23,707 nucleotides of DNA from Sphaerosporella brunnea (Eukaryota; Ascomycota; Pezizomycetes; Pezizales; Pyronemataceae): contig VXIS01000504.1 of the NCBI GenBank assembly GCA_008704415.1, positions 1-23,707 on the forward strand. The letters run 5' to 3'. A model generated the notes under the pieces. That model made no database searches, was not told where the DNA came from, and saw only the letters and a program-made list of their open reading frames with translations. The translations under genes were made by a program, and so were the position numbers. Shown piece after piece: positions 1-10,436 of the stretch; the stretch's first letter is position 1; every line of letters starts with the position of its first letter.

Positions 1-187
1 AGTCGGCCCGATTTTTCACACTCCTTGAACACGGGCCTATCGGCTTCGGAAGAAGCAGCTAAGCCACCGGAAGGACACCGATGCAAGGCTCGGAACGGCT
101 ACGTAGGTACATACTTGCCGCCACCATGATATTAACCGGCAATTGGCTGAGTAGCTCCGCAGCAGTTTATCCGTAGCGTGATCACCA

Positions 188-539
188 TAGCGACAATGCA
201 TCAATGTGAGATTTACTATAGGGCTCGCATCCCGCGCAACATGGCTGCGCGAGCGCGACGTCGGCGATTTGTATCCTTCATGGCTGGCCGGCGCCTCAGC
301 GAGTATCTTGGACTTCTCGTAACGTCTCCTAACCTCTCTCGCGAGCGAGGATGTCATTTCGAGGTGGAATTCAACCCAAAAGCCTGGATTGACTAAGGAA
401 CATTTTTTTTTGCAGATGCATTGCAGACAGGAACAAGCAGGAGATCGAGACAGCCGAGAAATTCAGGTACCGTATTATCTATCCTGTCTACAAACTACCA
501 ACTCAGACCGGCTCCCTCCTCGCCCTCCAGTACAGGTAA
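188..539 (+). other. Possible spliced gene fragment (left-arm copy)
   Basis: A frame opens after a TAG at 185-187 and runs to a GT donor at 319. A 97-nt possible intron (319-415) has CTAAC near 330, a TGACTAA word, a T run and CAG. The next exon, 416 onward, continues in phase to TAA at 537-539, overlapping an AATAAA word at 539-544. The joined product would read through segments such as ATWLRERDVGDLYPSWLAG and EKFRYRIIYPVYKLPTQTG, which look protein-like but match no family I know. Frames on the opposite strand are also open, so coding status is uncertain. The identical sequence lies at 9908-10261 on the other arm. Confidence 0.25.
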
Positions 540-984
540 ATAAAAAACTCATCATCAGTTTCCTCGAGATCAACGCCCCTTTCTCCTCCAAAGGACTGCC
601 GAGTTCTTTGAGTCACCATGTGTCACTCAAACCTAACCCATCCGGTGCCGAAAGCTCATTTTTGACCAAGTCACTCCACTTTTCATACCAAATAATCCAG
701 TGCATCTCTTTAGTACATACATTTGGGGAAGCTGAAGCTGCAAGTTGTAGATGTGAGACTCCTCAGGCAACAATATGCACCAGTCTCAAACCAGTGTTAT
801 AGCTACAGTCAGTTGGCAGCCGTCGGAATTCTACAATAAAACGGATTGAGTGAGGGGAGGTGAGGTAGTTGCACACCTTCCCGATTACATCGGCAATCTT
901 GAGATATCACGGTATCACTTGCAACCCATCTATCCCTATATAGAGCAGTTGGTGTGGCGTTTTCCGCTCAACCGAAGCGAGCAT

Positions 985-1515
985 AGCGAAGCCGTGGAGG
1001 AGCTTTAGCGACGATGCTGCGAAGCGACTCCCAGCTCTTTCCCTTAGAGCAAAGTGAGCCGCATCATTGGCGCGGCACGGTGGCTCAACACGAAAATTTA
1101 CCCTACCAGAGACTGAGTGATTAGCTGTGATTGTGCGGCGCAGTGTGGAGAAGCTCTAGGATCTGGAGGGGAGCCGCAGAGGCAGGTAATAAAATGTTAA
1201 GGAATTGTATACCGTGGGAGTTGAATTAGTACGAGAGCTGTAAATCAACGCTTGACTTCAACGCACTCATCCTCTGCCACCCGCAACCTTTCAATCACCC
1301 AGCTATACTACCCCTATCATCGCCCCCCGTGTCCCTATCCATATATATATAATGCAAAGTGAGCGTGGGGTGGCTTCCACGGTGGAGCCCTGTGGCGCAA
1401 CGCAGGAAGCTCAAAGATTATTCCTACTACCGGCTGAGTAATTAGCTGTGATTGGGCGGCGAATTGTGGAGCGGAGCCGTGGAAGAGCTTGAGCGACAAT
1501 ACTGCGGAGCGGCCA
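985..1515. repeat. Degenerate direct-repeat block (left arm)
   Basis: Three word groups recur. An AGCCGTGG-AGAGCTT-AGCGAC type word is at 990-1030 and 1475-1511. A GCAAAGTGAGC word is near 1050 and 1354. A TTAGCTGTGATTG core occurs inside 1111-1140 and 1432-1461, each followed by GCGGCG and TGTGGAG. The order suggests at least two diverged copies of a unit of a few hundred bases. No coding frame goes with it. The family is not recognised. Confidence 0.7.
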
Positions 1516-1755
1516 CGCTGCTGTACACAGTGCTAGATTTCGTGTAATGGAATGGAATTGTATTTATCCGTGCCGGTGCTCGTGAGACGGTCTTGCCTCC
1601 TCGACCCCAACCTACTACCTCCTCTCTTCTTTACGTTACTACTTTAACCCACTACCTCCTCTCATTACTTTACTGCGCCGTGTTTCACACACATACGCCC
1701 TGACTGCAACGTACATATGACTTTACATTAAGTGGCGCTGTACTAATGACTCCAC

Positions 1756-1818
1756 GCCGTGTGGTCACCACACGGCTGTTCACTCGTACTTATAAGTAAG
1801 TACTTACCTACGGTAGGG
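1756..1818. repeat. Cluster of perfect short palindromes (left arm)
   Basis: A 10-bp arm, one-base-centre dyad lies at 1756-1776 (half-site GCCGTGTGGT). A 12-bp palindrome TACTTATAAGTA follows at 1787-1798, then AAGTACTT at 1798-1805 and CCTACGGTAGG at 1808-1818. Four dyads in 63 bp is unusual. They could be protein-binding sites or a cruciform-prone spot. Confidence 0.8.
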
Positions 1819-2124
1819 AAGAAGTATGCATGCACACATACAATTGATTAGAAATGGCAACTTTGTAATTCTTCACAGCTATCTCGTTCACACCAACATA
1901 CAGAAAAGAGGCCGGTTACACCAAATGTCAGCCCTGAGCTGCTGAATAGGAAAAAGGGTTGGGAAAGATCTGATGATACTCCCGAGTGATAGATAGTGAC
2001 GCGAACACAAGCGGTCACGAGCTTACTCCAAAGTTATGGAGAGAAAATCGGCAAACTCTTCTTAATTACGTTTCGACGATGACTTCCGGTCCTTTTTTTA
2101 GGTAGAGGGCGCATGAAGTTGCTA

Positions 2125-2138
2125 TGCATGCGCATGCA
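2125..2138. repeat. 14-bp palindrome TGCATGCGCATGCA
   Basis: A perfect self-complementary 14-mer lies inside a stretch rich in GCATGC words. The same palindrome is mirrored at 8309-8322 in the other arm. Its function is unknown. Confidence 0.85.
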
Positions 2139-4099
2139 GTGAGTGACAATGCGTAGACGACGCGCATGAGTTTGCCAATTGCACACTCAATTTATTTTAG
2201 ATCCTGGGTCTAGAGTTGTATGACAAGCCAGAGAACCCAAATGGAGGCTGGCACACTATGAGCAGTGCATGCCAGCACGACACTCCGGCGTTCGCGTCGG
2301 TCATCCTCTCGCGCTCGTACGTACATTCATTCAGCTTTCAATCGATATGCGAGTTTTCATATGCATGCTACCTAAACGTTGGTTTGTATAACCTTAAGTC
2401 CGAAAAGCGACAACCGAGAGAGAATGACATGCGGCATTGCCGAAAGATCGGCCCTCATTGAAGTTTATCGTGTTTGCCGCGCCCTGGGTGTGTCCTCACT
2501 CTTCTCCGGTGAGCATTGTAAATCCCGGCCCCTAGCCGGGCCTTTGACCAGCCAGAACTCTACGTTGCGGACACGTGCCATTTGGAGATAAAATCTCGTC
2601 GAAGAATGTTCCACGAAGGTGCCGGTAATGTCTGCGAGACGGTGTGCCCAACCCTGCTGATCATAGGTCTTTATACACGGAAGTTCCACAAAAGGTCAGG
2701 GAACTTCGAATTGTGGATAGACGAGACCAGTTGCCAGAGAAAGCAAACGTTATATAGCCAAATACAATTGTGTAAATACCAGGTTAGAATTCAAGCCATG
2801 TTGACAATCGGCCTGCATCTTGGGACGCAATTTGTTATCTCAGGCGCAATGCAGGCGGGCATGGAAAGCACATGCCCAGCGGAACCTGATGTCAGTACCT
2901 AAACTATCAGGTCATCTAGGTAAGTAGAACACCTCCCCAAATACTCTGAACCGCAACTGCGGCCGCGATGTCTATATCCGTCTAATTCCATCAACGCATG
3001 TTACACCGGCTTCAGCGACGGAAGCGGTAAAGCACCCCGAGAGCCGGGACTGCGTGATAGCAGTGGTCCATCATGAAGATCATTTGACGACGAGCGGATC
3101 CCACTTTTGCGATGTTGGTATGCTTCTTCCCGGCCACGAGCAGGAGGAGCACCAGCGGTAGGTGCGTGAGTGTCTCAGAAACCACCGACAAGTAAACGTT
3201 TGATGCGGAGTTGACCTGTCATGTCGCACTCGGTAATTTTCTTCCTACCAGCGCGGTGGGTATCCCATACTTACAAAGCCACTCATTGGCCCGGGTTTCC
3301 ACTGCTCATGGGTCCACAAGATGCACTCGTGGCGTTGATGCTGGGACATACCCGGCGCCCTGAATGCGATTTTCACACCCCTGAAGCACAAAAGTTTTAA
3401 ACATAAGAAATATGTACCACTAGCGAACGACCTCGAGATGAGACGCGGCTGAATATATCTACCGTATGCTTTGGCAGATAATAAGCGTAGAGAGTACGTC
3501 CATTCGGGAAAAAATGGTAGTCCCCGAGTACATTGTTTACAGCGTCCATATCGTATCAGTTTTTCAATTCCGGGATATGTAGCTTTGGACCAGCCACCGG
3601 TGCGCCGAGTTGCTACCTCTGTGAGATTAAACGGCTCGGAACGGCAAGAATCACTCGAGAAGAGATGGATCATGATCACTTCTGCGGGAGGCTGGAATTT
3701 CGATCACCGTGCAGACTGTTTTCTCCCGAGCAGTCAAAAATGGAAAGGTCTGTTAGATTGTTCGGCTGGGCGTGCACGCTTGGGCCTTTGTTTACTGCCG
3801 ATCCTACCGCACTCCCCTCGAGCTGGTCCAACCACAGCTCGTTTCTCACCGGTAGCCGCAACATCTCTCTGATCTCGTATTTGGGAGTCGGCATCATTTG
3901 AGTACTGCCTCTTTGAAGCCTTACTGGCTGGAATAGCTTGCATAGGTGTGACCTTTCCAGACCCTAACTCCTCCTCCTGCCAGCCACACCTTGGAATCAG
4001 ATACTTGTAGGTATAAAGCGCCTCGGCGACCCTTCAGAAGGGTTCCGCAGCTTTCAATCAAACGAAATTCAGGGTAGGGATCAGCCTCGCTTTTTCCAT

Positions 4100-5430
4100 T
4101 TTCCTTTTTTGTCTCCTCTTTCCTTCCCCTCGCCTTCCCCCTCTTAGTACATAACAAACCTATTAGATAGCTTTAGTATTTACACTTGTCAATGCTGTTA
4201 CTGGGCGGGTACTGTTTAACTACTCTGGGCGCCATAACTAAACTCCCATTTTCTTTTCATTCCCAAGTTTTTTTTCCCCTTTCCCCTCTTCCCCAAACCA
4301 CCAGCCTCAAAGCCTTCCTATCATTATTAGACCTTTTGCCCCTGCCCCCGCCGCCTTCTTCTGACAACCGCGGCCCCACCGTAGAACGAAGGTCCCTTTC
4401 TCCTTTTCCCTTACTTTTGTTTCACACCTTTCACTCAAAAAAAAACGTCCCTCTAACAACGTGCCTCATCATCTCCTGAGGCACAGTTTTCTCTTCGTCT
4501 CACCATCAATCGCCCGATTTCCGTCCGACGTCATTTGACCCATCCGAACCTCCACCAGGACAAGCACAACCAAACCACCGAGCGTATCCAACATCACTGA
4601 CTCAATCAACATTACAAAAAAAAACAAAAAAAAACCGATTGGCCATTGACGGACGGCAAGTGCAACTTTGCAACTGGTCCAGCAAAACCGGTCCCACGTG
4701 CTTGACCGGGCGGCCTACTCGGAAATTGGCTGGGGTGGACTGGCTGGGCAGTGCAGCGCCGTTCGAAAAAAAGAAAGGAGCTTGTTTCAAGAAAAAACAA
4801 ATATAAACTGAGAACGAGGGGGGGAGCGAAAAAATGTTTGTGTTTAAATATGCTTGCAAAGGAGAAAGGGCGGCGGAACACGGACTGCAGCAGCGGCGGC
4901 TGGCCCAGCGACCTAGATCCCTTGTTTTGTAGGGACAAATCATGTACAGGCTGTCAACGTGTCTGTTGCCATTTTCGGGCATGCCTTGTTTTGTTGTGTA
5001 TTTGCACCTGTGCTTTTTGTCCTCATCTACCACCACTACGGCGGCCGCTCCCCCTGTAAAACGTCCTAGGTTTTTTCCACCAGGAACAACTCACTGCTTC
5101 AATTTTCCAACGCTTTTTCCTAAAGCCATAAGCTCTTACTCAACAATCGCCTCCCGCAAGTTGCGCCCACCCGTACAGGCAACGCTTTAAAGACCCAAAC
5201 ATCGTGTTTTTCTCTCCGCATGTATAATCCCTCTCCGGCCGAACGCCTACATGCTAGGCCCCAGCACCTAGCAGCAGCAGCCAGCCAGCTAGCATAGAAG
5301 CAATATTGGGGACTTCTATTTTTACTCCGTCCCAGGAACCTCTGAAGGAAAATTGCATTTGCGGCCACGGGGGGTTTTGTGGATTACTCCTATCTACTCT
5401 TCGCCTAATTCCTCCTTCCTCCCCCCCCTT
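4100..5430 (+). repeat. Left inner arm, expanded and indel-ridden copy
   Basis: This stretch aligns along its whole length to the reverse complement of 5430-6350, but it is about 400 nt longer. The extra bases are scattered: homopolymer growth (A runs at 4617-4634, a G run near 4819), pyrimidine-rich filler at 4105-4140 and 4260-4300, and stuttered short words. Landmarks shared with the right arm in the same order are the words around 4144, 4222-4235, 4330-4340, 4580-4592, 4715-4730, 4884-4900, 4910-4945 and 5145-5155. Insertions far outnumber substitutions, and they sit on this side only. This is typical of uncorrected single-read sequence rather than of evolution. The open frames in it are probably meaningless. 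Confidence 0.85.
4525..4915 (+). pseudogene. Broken mirror copy of the 79-aa frame
   Basis: This stretch aligns to the coding sequence at 5888-6127 but has about 150 extra bases, including two runs of nine A (4617-4634) and a long insertion between about 4768 and 4860. Reading frame is lost many times and no start is kept. The 3' end (about 4884-4945) and the sequence after the stop codon match the intact copy well. It is more likely an artefact of poor base calling than a true pseudogene. Confidence 0.6.
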
Positions 5431-5594
5431 CCCCCTTTCCCGTTTCCGGTTGTTGTTGTTGTTGATGAGAGATAGGGTACCCAAACCCATCCGTTTTCGG
5501 AGGGCGACAGACCAAATGTGTGCCATTTTACAAGGGTTCTAGGAGAAGAAACATTGTCAAGGTACAAAGATTTATAAAGAGTCCACCCGTTGCT

Positions 5595-5621
5595 CTGCTG
5601 CTGCTGCTGCTGCTGCTGCTG
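5595..5621. repeat. (CTG)9 trinucleotide repeat
   Basis: Nine perfect CTG units (CAG on the minus strand) lie downstream of the 79-aa frame. The mirrored place in the left arm (about 5270-5282) keeps only a few interrupted CAG units. Confidence 0.9.
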
Positions 5622-5887
5622 CCTAGCTAGCTTTCGGCCAGGTTATCACGGAAGAAAACACATTTCTTTTAAGCGTTGCCTTATGGCGACTGCGGGAGGC
5701 GATTATTGGTAGATTATGGCTAGGCGTTGAAAATTGCGGAGCCTGGAAAAACCTAGACGTTTACCGCGCCGCCGTATGTGTAAACAAAAAAGCAAGGTGC
5801 AAATACAAACAAAACAAGGCATGCCCGAAAATGGCCCAGACATGTTGACAGCACGTGTACATGATTTGTCCCTACAAAACAAGGGAT

Positions 5888-6127
5888 CTAGGTCGCCTGG
5901 CCAGCCGCCGCTGCTGCAGTCGTGTTCGCCGCCCTTGCATACACAACATTCGCTCCCTCGTCCTCCGTCTCTTGTTTGAAACGCTCGACCGGCGCTGCCC
6001 AGCCAATTTCCGAGTAGGCCGTGGACTGTTGCTGGCCAGTTGCACTTGCCGTCATGGCATCGGTTTGTTGATTCAGTCTGTTGATACGCTCGGTGGTTTG
6101 GGTGCTGGTGGCGTAGGATGGGTCCAT
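5888..6127 (-). CDS. Hypothetical 79-aa protein, intact copy
   Basis: The frame starts with ATG in a strong context (purine at -3, G at +4) and ends with TAG. The protein is hydrophilic and rich in Thr, Gln, Ala and Ser. It has a tryptophan-containing centre (SEIGWAAPVERFKQE, about residues 41-55), an acidic stretch after it, and an alanine-rich C-terminus. No signal peptide or membrane segment is visible and I do not recognise the family. Upstream on the same strand are a pyrimidine-rich leader and a TATAAAAG box near 6430, about 300 nt before the ATG. A TACTAAC word in between hints at a leader intron. The mirrored copy near 4525-4915 is broken by insertions. The contrast between the two copies is the main reason to think this frame is real. 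Confidence 0.5.
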   Translation of the reverse strand: MDPSYATSTQTTERINRLNQQTDAMTASATGQQQSTAYSEIGWAAPVERFKQETEDEGANVVYARAANTTAAAAAGQAT

Positions 6128-8628
6128 GACGGTCGGAACGGCGATGATGGTGAGAAACTGTGCCTGAGAGGACGTTGTTTTGAGAAAGGTTGAAAAGTAA
6201 GGGGAAATGGACCTTCGTCTAGCGTGGGGCCGGTTGTCAGAAGAAGTGCGGGCAAGGTCTAATAATGATAGAAGGCTGAAAATGGGAGTTATGGCGCCCA
6301 GTAACAGCCTGACAGTAAAGCTATAGGTTTGTTAGTACTAAGAGGGGAAAATAGCGAGGCTGATCCCTACCCTGAATTTTCGTTTGATTGAAAGCTGCGG
6401 AACCCTTCTGAAGGGTCGCCGAGGCGCTTTTATACCTACAAGTATCTGATTCCAAAGGTGTGGCTGGCAGGAGGAGGAGTTAGGGTCTGGAAAGGTCACA
6501 CCTATGCAAGCTATTCCAGCCAGTAAGGCTTCAAAGAGGCAGTACTCAAATGATGCCGACTCCCAAATACGAGATCAGAGAGATGTTGCGGCTACCGGTG
6601 AGAAACGAGCTGTGGTTGGACCAGCTCGAGGGGAGTGCGGTAGGATCGGCAGTAAACAAAGGCCCAAGCGTGCACGCCCAGCCGAACAATCTAACAGACC
6701 TTTCCATTTTTGACTGCTCGGGAGAAAACAGTCTGCACGGTGATCGAAATTCCAGCCTCCCGCAGAAGTGATCATGATCCATCTCTTCTCGAGTGATTCT
6801 TGCCGTTCCGAGCCGTTTAATCTCACAGAGGTAGCAACTCGGCGCACCGGTGGCTGGTCCAAAGCTACATATCCCGGAATTGAAAAACTGATACGATATG
6901 GACGCTGTAAACAATGTACTCGGGGACTACCATTTTTTCCCGAATGGACGTACTCTCTACGCTTATTATCTGCCAAAGCATACGGTAGATATATTCAGCC
7001 GCGTCTCATCTCGAGGTCGTTCGCTAGTGGTACATATTTCTTATGTTTAAAACTTTTGTGCTTCAGGGGTGTGAAAATCGCATTCAGGGCGCCGGGTATG
7101 TCCCAGCATCAACGCCACGAGTGCATCTTGTGGACCCATGAGCAGTGGAAACCCGGGCCAATGAGTGGCTTTGTAAGTATGGGATACCCACCGCGCTGGT
7201 AGGAAGAAAATTACCGAGTGCGACATGACAGGTCAACTCCGCATCAAACGTTTACTTGTCGGTGGTTTCTGAGACACTCACGCACCTACCGCTGGTGCTC
7301 CTCCTGCTCGTGGCCGGGAAGAAGCATACCAACATCGCAAAAGTGGGATCCGCTCGTCGTCAAATGATCTTCATGATGGACCACTGCTATCACGCAGTCC
7401 CGGCTCTCGGGGTGCTTTACCGCTTCCGTCGCTGAAGCCGGTGTAACATGCGTTGATGGAATTAGACGGATATAGACATCGCGGCCGCAGTTGCGGTTCA
7501 GAGTATTTGGGGAGGTGTTCTACTTACCTAGATGACCTGATAGTTTAGGTACTGACATCAGGTTCCGCTGGGCATGTGCTTTCCATGCCCGCCTGCATTG
7601 CGCCTGAGATAACAAATTGCGTCCCAAGATGCAGGCCGATTGTCAACATGGCTTGAATTCTAACCTGGTATTTACACAATTGTATTTGGCTATATAACGT
7701 TTGCTTTCTCTGGCAACTGGTCTCGTCTATCCACAATTCGAAGTTCCCTGACCTTTTGTGGAACTTCCGTGTATAAAGACCTATGATCAGCAGGGTTGGG
7801 CACACCGTCTCGCAGACATTACCGGCACCTTCGTGGAACATTCTTCGACGAGATTTTATCTCCAAATGGCACGTGTCCGCAACGTAGAGTTCTGGCTGGT
7901 CAAAGGCCCGGCTAGGGGCCGGGATTTACAATGCTCACCGGAGAAGAGTGAGGACACACCCAGGGCGCGGCAAACACGATAAACTTCAATGAGGGCCGAT
8001 CTTTCGGCAATGCCGCATGTCATTCTCTCTCGGTTGTCGCTTTTCGGACTTAAGGTTATACAAACCAACGTTTAGGTAGCATGCATATGAAAACTCGCAT
8101 ATCGATTGAAAGCTGAATGAATGTACGTACGAGCGCGAGAGGATGACCGACGCGAACGCCGGAGTGTCGTGCTGGCATGCACTGCTCATAGTGTGCCAGC
8201 CTCCATTTGGGTTCTCTGGCTTGTCATACAACTCTAGACCCAGGATCTAAAATAAATTGAGTGTGCAATTGGCAAACTCATGCGCGTCGTCTACGCATTG
8301 TCACTCACTGCATGCGCATGCATAGCAACTTCATGCGCCCTCTACCTAAAAAAAGGACCGGAAGTCATCGTCGAAACGTAATTAAGAAGAGTTTGCCGAT
8401 TTTCTCTCCATAACTTTGGAGTAAGCTCGTGACCGCTTGTGTTCGCGTCACTATCTATCACTCGGGAGTATCATCAGATCTTTCCCAACCCTTTTTCCTA
8501 TTCAGCAGCTCAGGGCTGACATTTGGTGTAACCGGCCTCTTTTCTGTATGTTGGTGTGAACGAGATAGCTGTGAAGAATTACAAAGTTGCCATTTCTAAT
8601 CAATTGTATGTGTGCATGCATACTTCTT

Positions 8629-8691
8629 CCCTACCGTAGGTAAGTACTTACTTATAAGTACGAGTGAACAGCCGTGTGGTGACCACACGGC
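8629..8691. repeat. Cluster of perfect short palindromes (right arm)
   Basis: This is the mirror of 1756-1818, with the large dyad at 8671-8691 and the smaller palindromes at 8629-8660. Confidence 0.8.
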
Positions 8692-8931
8692 GTGGAGTCA
8701 TTAGTACAGCGCCACTTAATGTAAAGTCATATGTACGTTGCAGTCAGGGCGTATGTGTGTGAAACACGGCGCAGTAAAGTAATGAGAGGAGGTAGTGGGT
8801 TAAAGTAGTAACGTAAAGAAGAGAGGAGGTAGTAGGTTGGGGTCGAGGAGGCAAGACCGTCTCACGAGCACCGGCACGGATAAATACAATTCCATTCCAT
8901 TACACGAAATCTAGCACTGTGTACAGCAGCG

Positions 8932-9462
8932 TGGCCGCTCCGCAGTATTGTCGCTCAAGCTCTTCCACGGCTCCGCTCCACAATTCGCCGCCCAATCACA
9001 GCTAATTACTCAGCCGGTAGTAGGAATAATCTTTGAGCTTCCTGCGTTGCGCCACAGGGCTCCACCGTGGAAGCCACCCCACGCTCACTTTGCATTATAT
9101 ATATATGGATAGGGACACGGGGGGCGATGATAGGGGTAGTATAGCTGGGTGATTGAAAGGTTGCGGGTGGCAGAGGATGAGTGCGTTGAAGTCAAGCGTT
9201 GATTTACAGCTCTCGTACTAATTCAACTCCCACGGTATACAATTCCTTAACATTTTATTACCTGCCTCTGCGGCTCCCCTCCAGATCCTAGAGCTTCTCC
9301 ACACTGCGCCGCACAATCACAGCTAATCACTCAGTCTCTGGTAGGGTAAATTTTCGTGTTGAGCCACCGTGCCGCGCCAATGATGCGGCTCACTTTGCTC
9401 TAAGGGAAAGAGCTGGGAGTCGCTTCGCAGCATCGTCGCTAAAGCTCCTCCACGGCTTCGCT
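8932..9462. repeat. Degenerate direct-repeat block (right arm)
   Basis: This is the mirror copy of 985-1515 with the same repeated words in reverse order. The cores are at about 8986-9015 and 9307-9336, and the flanking units at about 8936-8972 and 9417-9457. No gene is visible inside. Confidence 0.7.
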
Positions 9463-9907
9463 ATGCTCGCTTCGGTTGAGCGGAAAACGCCACACCAACT
9501 GCTCTATATAGGGATAGATGGGTTGCAAGTGATACCGTGATATCTCAAGATTGCCGATGTAATCGGGAAGGTGTGCAACTACCTCACCTCCCCTCACTCA
9601 ATCCGTTTTATTGTAGAATTCCGACGGCTGCCAACTGACTGTAGCTATAACACTGGTTTGAGACTGGTGCATATTGTTGCCTGAGGAGTCTCACATCTAC
9701 AACTTGCAGCTTCAGCTTCCCCAAATGTATGTACTAAAGAGATGCACTGGATTATTTGGTATGAAAAGTGGAGTGACTTGGTCAAAAATGAGCTTTCGGC
9801 ACCGGATGGGTTAGGTTTGAGTGACACATGGTGACTCAAAGAACTCGGCAGTCCTTTGGAGGAGAAAGGGGCGTTGATCTCGAGGAAACTGATGATGAGT
9901 TTTTTAT

Positions 9908-10261
9908 TTACCTGTACTGGAGGGCGAGGAGGGAGCCGGTCTGAGTTGGTAGTTTGTAGACAGGATAGATAATACGGTACCTGAATTTCTCGGCTGTCTC
10001 GATCTCCTGCTTGTTCCTGTCTGCAATGCATCTGCAAAAAAAAAAATGTTCCTTAGTCAATCCAGGCTTTTGGGTTGAATTCCACCTCGAAATGACATCC
10101 TCGCTCGCGAGAGAGGTTAGGAGACGTTACGAGAAGTCCAAGATACTCGCTGAGGCGCCGGCCAGCCATGAAGGATACAAATCGCCGACGTCGCGCTCGC
10201 GCAGCCATGTTGCGCGGGATGCGAGCCCTATAGTAAATCTCACATTGATGCATTGTCGCTA
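9908..10261 (-). other. Possible spliced gene fragment (right-arm copy)
   Basis: This is the mirror of 188-539, with exons at about 10131-10261 and 9912-10031 and a stop at 9908-9910. It is the copy connected to unique sequence, so if the fragment is a real gene this is the locus. The only length difference between the arms, 11 A here against 9 T there, falls in the polypyrimidine tract just before the proposed acceptor. A competing open frame runs the other way at 10092-10412. Confidence 0.25.
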
Positions 10262-10436
10262 TGGTGATCACGCTACGGATAAACTGCTGCGGAGCTACTC
10301 AGCCAATTGCCGGTTAATATCATGGTGGCGGCAAGTATGTACCTACGTAGCCGTTCCGAGCCTTGCATCGGTGTCCTTCCGGTGGCTTAGCTGCTTCTTC
10401 CGAAGCCGATAGGCCCGTGTTCAAGGAGTGTGAAAA

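Larger units (their letters stand above)
1..4100 (+). repeat. Left outer arm of giant inverted repeat
   Basis: This arm is the reverse complement of about 6350-10448; paired positions sum to 10449 at the outer end and 10447 inside the T-tract difference. Every stretch I compared from 1 to about 3940 matches exactly, apart from a T run of 9 here against 11 A on the other arm. Single-base homopolymer differences begin near 3990 (2 against 3 T), 4015 (3 against 4 A) and 4067. No C-to-T or other substitution pattern was seen, which argues against an old duplication in a fungus with repeat-induced point mutation. The outer limit is unknown because the repeat runs off the window start. No recognisable gene family was seen; open frames here are short and present on all strands. 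Confidence 0.95.
5430..6349 (-). repeat. Right inner arm, compact copy
   Basis: This is the counterpart of 4100-5430 and the better-preserved version. It holds an intact minus-strand 79-codon frame, tidy leader and tail sequences and a nine-unit CTG run. The axis of symmetry lies between about 5404 and 5462: the word ctatct reads inward at 5391 on the left, and its counterpart reads outward near 5470 on the right. The bases in the gap are C/T-rich. If the palindrome is an assembly product, this copy is the real chromosome sequence. Confidence 0.85.

Noticed and set aside
3245..3679. 144-codon frame in the arms (mirror 6768-7202) ending near a GTAAGT donor
   Set aside because: Overlapping frames of similar length exist on the opposite strand, with no motif and no convincing acceptor or downstream exon.
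4186..5368. Several 70-145 codon frames in the left inner arm
   Set aside because: They lie in insertion-ridden sequence, and the corresponding frames are absent from the clean right copy.
5254..5526. Minus-strand frame crossing the palindrome axis, with an Asn run
   Set aside because: It reads from the compact arm through the axis into the noisy copy, so most of it is probably artefactual.
7758..7982. 74-codon frame with protein-like composition (mirror 2465-2689)
   Set aside because: It starts with GTG, has a stop just upstream, shows no splice support and no recognised family.
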